Part shown: positions 7,572 to 8,824 of the stretch, in pieces
Numbering within the stretch: the stretch's first letter is position 1
Layout of the letters: each line of letters opens with the position of its first letter
NCBI GenBank assembly: GCA_913062665.1
Contig: CAJXVY010000011.1
Span: 1-8,824 of the forward strand
Direction: 5' to 3'
DNA length: 8,824 bases
From: an uncultured Micrococcales bacterium
GTDB taxonomy: Bacteria; Actinomycetota; Actinomycetes; Actinomycetales; Microbacteriaceae
Notes under the pieces: generated by a model
What the model was told of the DNA's origin: nothing
Database searches by the model: none
Seen by the model: only the letters and a program-made list of their open reading frames with translations
Position numbers and translations under genes: made by a program

Positions 7572-7596
7572 AAAAAAGCCTGCAGGCACAGCGGCT
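7572..7596 (-). terminator. Probable intrinsic terminator after rnj
   Basis: On the minus strand an imperfect hairpin starts within the rnj stop codon: AGCCGC, loop TGTGCCT, then GC-A-GGCT (six pairs with one bulged A). A run of T follows immediately. The region also contains the palindrome GCCTGCAGGC (7578-7587). The stem is short, so efficiency is uncertain. Its position between rnj and the ftsK promoter supports a transcription-unit boundary. Confidence 0.45.
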
Positions 7597-8824
7597 ATCG
7601 GCGTGACTGGACTACCACGGGAATTATCATTGGCCTGCGTCTGTGGGCTTTATTGACCCAGCTTCCGATAGTTCTTCTTATGACCTGCTGCATCTGATAC
7701 GTGTCTCGCACGCCGTCGCTGGCGGCTTTGTCCAGAGCCCTCTGGATTTCAGGCTTGATGTCATCGAATACATGATCTTCCTCGGCGTAGGCCCGAGCGC
7801 GAATTTCAGGACCCTCAATAACCACGCCCGTATCTGGATCGATTACGACAAAAATCGAAATGAAACCCTCAGCCGCAAGCGTCATCCGGTCCTTGAGATC
7901 ATCCTCAGTGATCTTTCCTACGGTTTTTCCGTCAACAAAGAGCATTCCGCACTCCACCTTGCCAACAATCTCTGCAACACCGTCGCGAAGGTCTATTACT
8001 GCTCCATCCTCGCCAACGAGAATTCTCTCTGGAGGAACTCCCGTCTGCTGCGCAAGCTTGGCACATGAGGTTAGATGCCTGAATTCGCCGTGAACTGGCA
8101 TCACATTTTTGGGCTTCAAGACATTGAAGCAATAAAGAAGTTCTCCTGCGGCACTGTGACCGCTCACGTGGACCTTGGCGTTTCCTTTGTGCACAACATT
8201 CGCGCCTAAGGCACTCAGCTTGTCAATAACCCGGTAAACCGCATTCTCATTTCCCGGTATCAGGCTTGATGCAAGCAAAACTGTGTCATCGTGGCCAATC
8301 TCGATGGCGTGGTCCTGGTTTGCCATTCGGCTCAGCACCGCCATAGGTTCTCCCTGGCTGCCGGTTGACATAAACACGATTCTGCTATCAGGAACATCGC
8401 CGGCTTTTTTTACGTCAATCAACAAGCCTTCGGGAACCCTCAAAAAACCCAGATCAGAAGCAATCTGCATGTTTCTCACCATAGATCGACCAACAAGCGC
8501 GACCCGCCGATTGTTTGCCTCTGCCGCGTCCAGCACCTGTTGAACTCGATGCACGTGCGAGGCGAAGGAGGCTACCACAACTTTTCCATTGGTCTTAGAG
8601 ATTACGTTTTCAATCACCGGGCCAATCTCTTTTTCCAGTGGAGTGAAACCTGGGACATCGGCGTTGGTGCTGTCGACCATAAAGAGGTCCAGCCCTTCGT
8701 CGCCGACCTTGGCAAATGCGTTCAGGTCAGTCAATCTTCCATCAAGAGGTAACTGGTCCATCTTGAAATCTCCGGTATGCAAAACTGTGCCAGCAGCAGA
8801 TCTGATTACCACCGCTAGCGCATC
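7595..8824 (-). CDS. rnj: Ribonuclease J, C-terminal part (N-terminus outside the window)
   Basis: Zinc-dependent metallo-beta-lactamase/beta-CASP ribonuclease with 5'-3' exo- and endonuclease activity, acting in mRNA turnover and rRNA maturation in the cytosol. The 409 visible residues begin DALAVVIRSAAGTVLHTGDFKMD and run to a TAG stop. About 150 N-terminal residues, including the HxHxDH metal motif, are missing from a family length near 560. Present are the metal-ligand HTGDF (visible residues 16-20), VDSTNA (50-55), ASFASHVHR (85-93), the beta-CASP motif STGSQGEP (153-160), VSGHSAAGEL (220-229) and MPVHGEFRHL (242-251). The C-terminal domain ends RRRPMIIPVVVQSRR, typical of actinobacterial RNase J. 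The frame stays open to the window edge, so a GTG at 8812 is an internal codon and not the start. The position just upstream of ftsK is conserved in actinobacteria. Confidence 0.97.
   Translation of the reverse strand, partial: DALAVVIRSAAGTVLHTGDFKMDQLPLDGRLTDLNAFAKVGDEGLDLFMVDSTNADVPGFTPLEKEIGPVIENVISKTNGKVVVASFASHVHRVQQVLDAAEANNRRVALVGRSMVRNMQIASDLGFLRVPEGLLIDVKKAGDVPDSRIVFMSTGSQGEPMAVLSRMANQDHAIEIGHDDTVLLASSLIPGNENAVYRVIDKLSALGANVVHKGNAKVHVSGHSAAGELLYCFNVLKPKNVMPVHGEFRHLTSCAKLAQQTGVPPERILVGEDGAVIDLRDGVAEIVGKVECGMLFVDGKTVGKITEDDLKDRMTLAAEGFISIFVVIDPDTGVVIEGPEIRARAYAEEDHVFDDIKPEIQRALDKAASDGVRDTYQMQQVIRRTIGSWVNKAHRRRPMIIPVVVQSRR

Noticed and set aside
7547..7573. A longer FtsK starting at a TTG nine codons upstream
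   Set aside because: No ribosome binding site, and it would place the start upstream of the extended -10 element; the residues (RSTCYFCA) are unlike FtsK N-termini.
7643..8068. A 141-codon plus-strand open frame opposite rnj
   Set aside because: It lies wholly antisense to a strongly conserved RNase J region, resembles no family I recognise and has no ribosome binding site worth noting; it is a shadow frame.
8810..8812. GTG as the start of rnj
   Set aside because: The frame continues to the window edge with DALA before it, matching the conserved RNase J core, so the codon is internal.
1..8824. Mobile elements, CRISPR arrays, tRNA genes, toxin-antitoxin or phage genes, or a novel defence system
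   Set aside because: Every stretch is filled by conserved housekeeping genes on one strand; no direct-repeat array, transposase, tRNA fold or unassigned gene cluster was seen.

Overview
The window is a compact, all-minus-strand stretch of a bacterial chromosome. It carries ten protein genes, two of them cut by the window edges, and almost no non-coding DNA. Gene content and order are those of the conserved actinobacterial ftsK-recA neighbourhood. Read in the direction of transcription (right to left) the genes are rnj (RNase J, N-terminus outside the window), ftsK, pgsA, cinA C-terminal domain, clgR-type regulator, DUF3046 gene, recA, recX, miaB and miaA (C-terminus outside). The protein sequences look most like small-genome Microbacteriaceae, and base composition is roughly half G+C, low for that family. 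A freshwater or marine streamlined actinobacterium (for example a Luna-type lineage) is a reasonable guess. This is recognition from memory, not a search.

Layout: (a) 7595-8824 holds rnj, ending in a probable intrinsic terminator (7572-7596). (b) A separate promoter with an extended -10 element sits six bases before the ftsK ATG, so ftsK is probably leaderless. From there ftsK and pgsA overlap, pgsA and cinA overlap, and a 46-bp gap leads to clgR. The clgR stop codon directly abuts the TTG start of the DUF3046 gene. (c) The only sizeable non-coding piece is 3381-3520 (140 bp) in front of recA. It holds a near-consensus actinobacterial LexA (SOS) box inside a perfect 9-bp-arm inverted repeat, a perfect DnaA-box match and a second weaker one. 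(d) recA, recX, miaB and miaA overlap successively by 23, 14 and 8 nt and look like one translationally coupled unit.

Functionally the window joins DNA translocation at division (FtsK), phospholipid synthesis (PgsA), pyridine-nucleotide salvage (CinA C-terminal/PncC), a Clp-protease regulator (ClgR), recombination and the SOS response (RecA, RecX), tRNA A37 hypermodification (MiaA then MiaB) and RNA decay (RNase J). I see no mobile element, CRISPR, tRNA, rRNA, toxin-antitoxin pair or prophage gene, and no new multi-gene system. The points worth a second look are regulatory: the LexA/DnaA-box arrangement at recA, the probable leaderless ftsK promoter, a ClgR without an obvious C-terminal degron, and several non-ATG or embedded starts.
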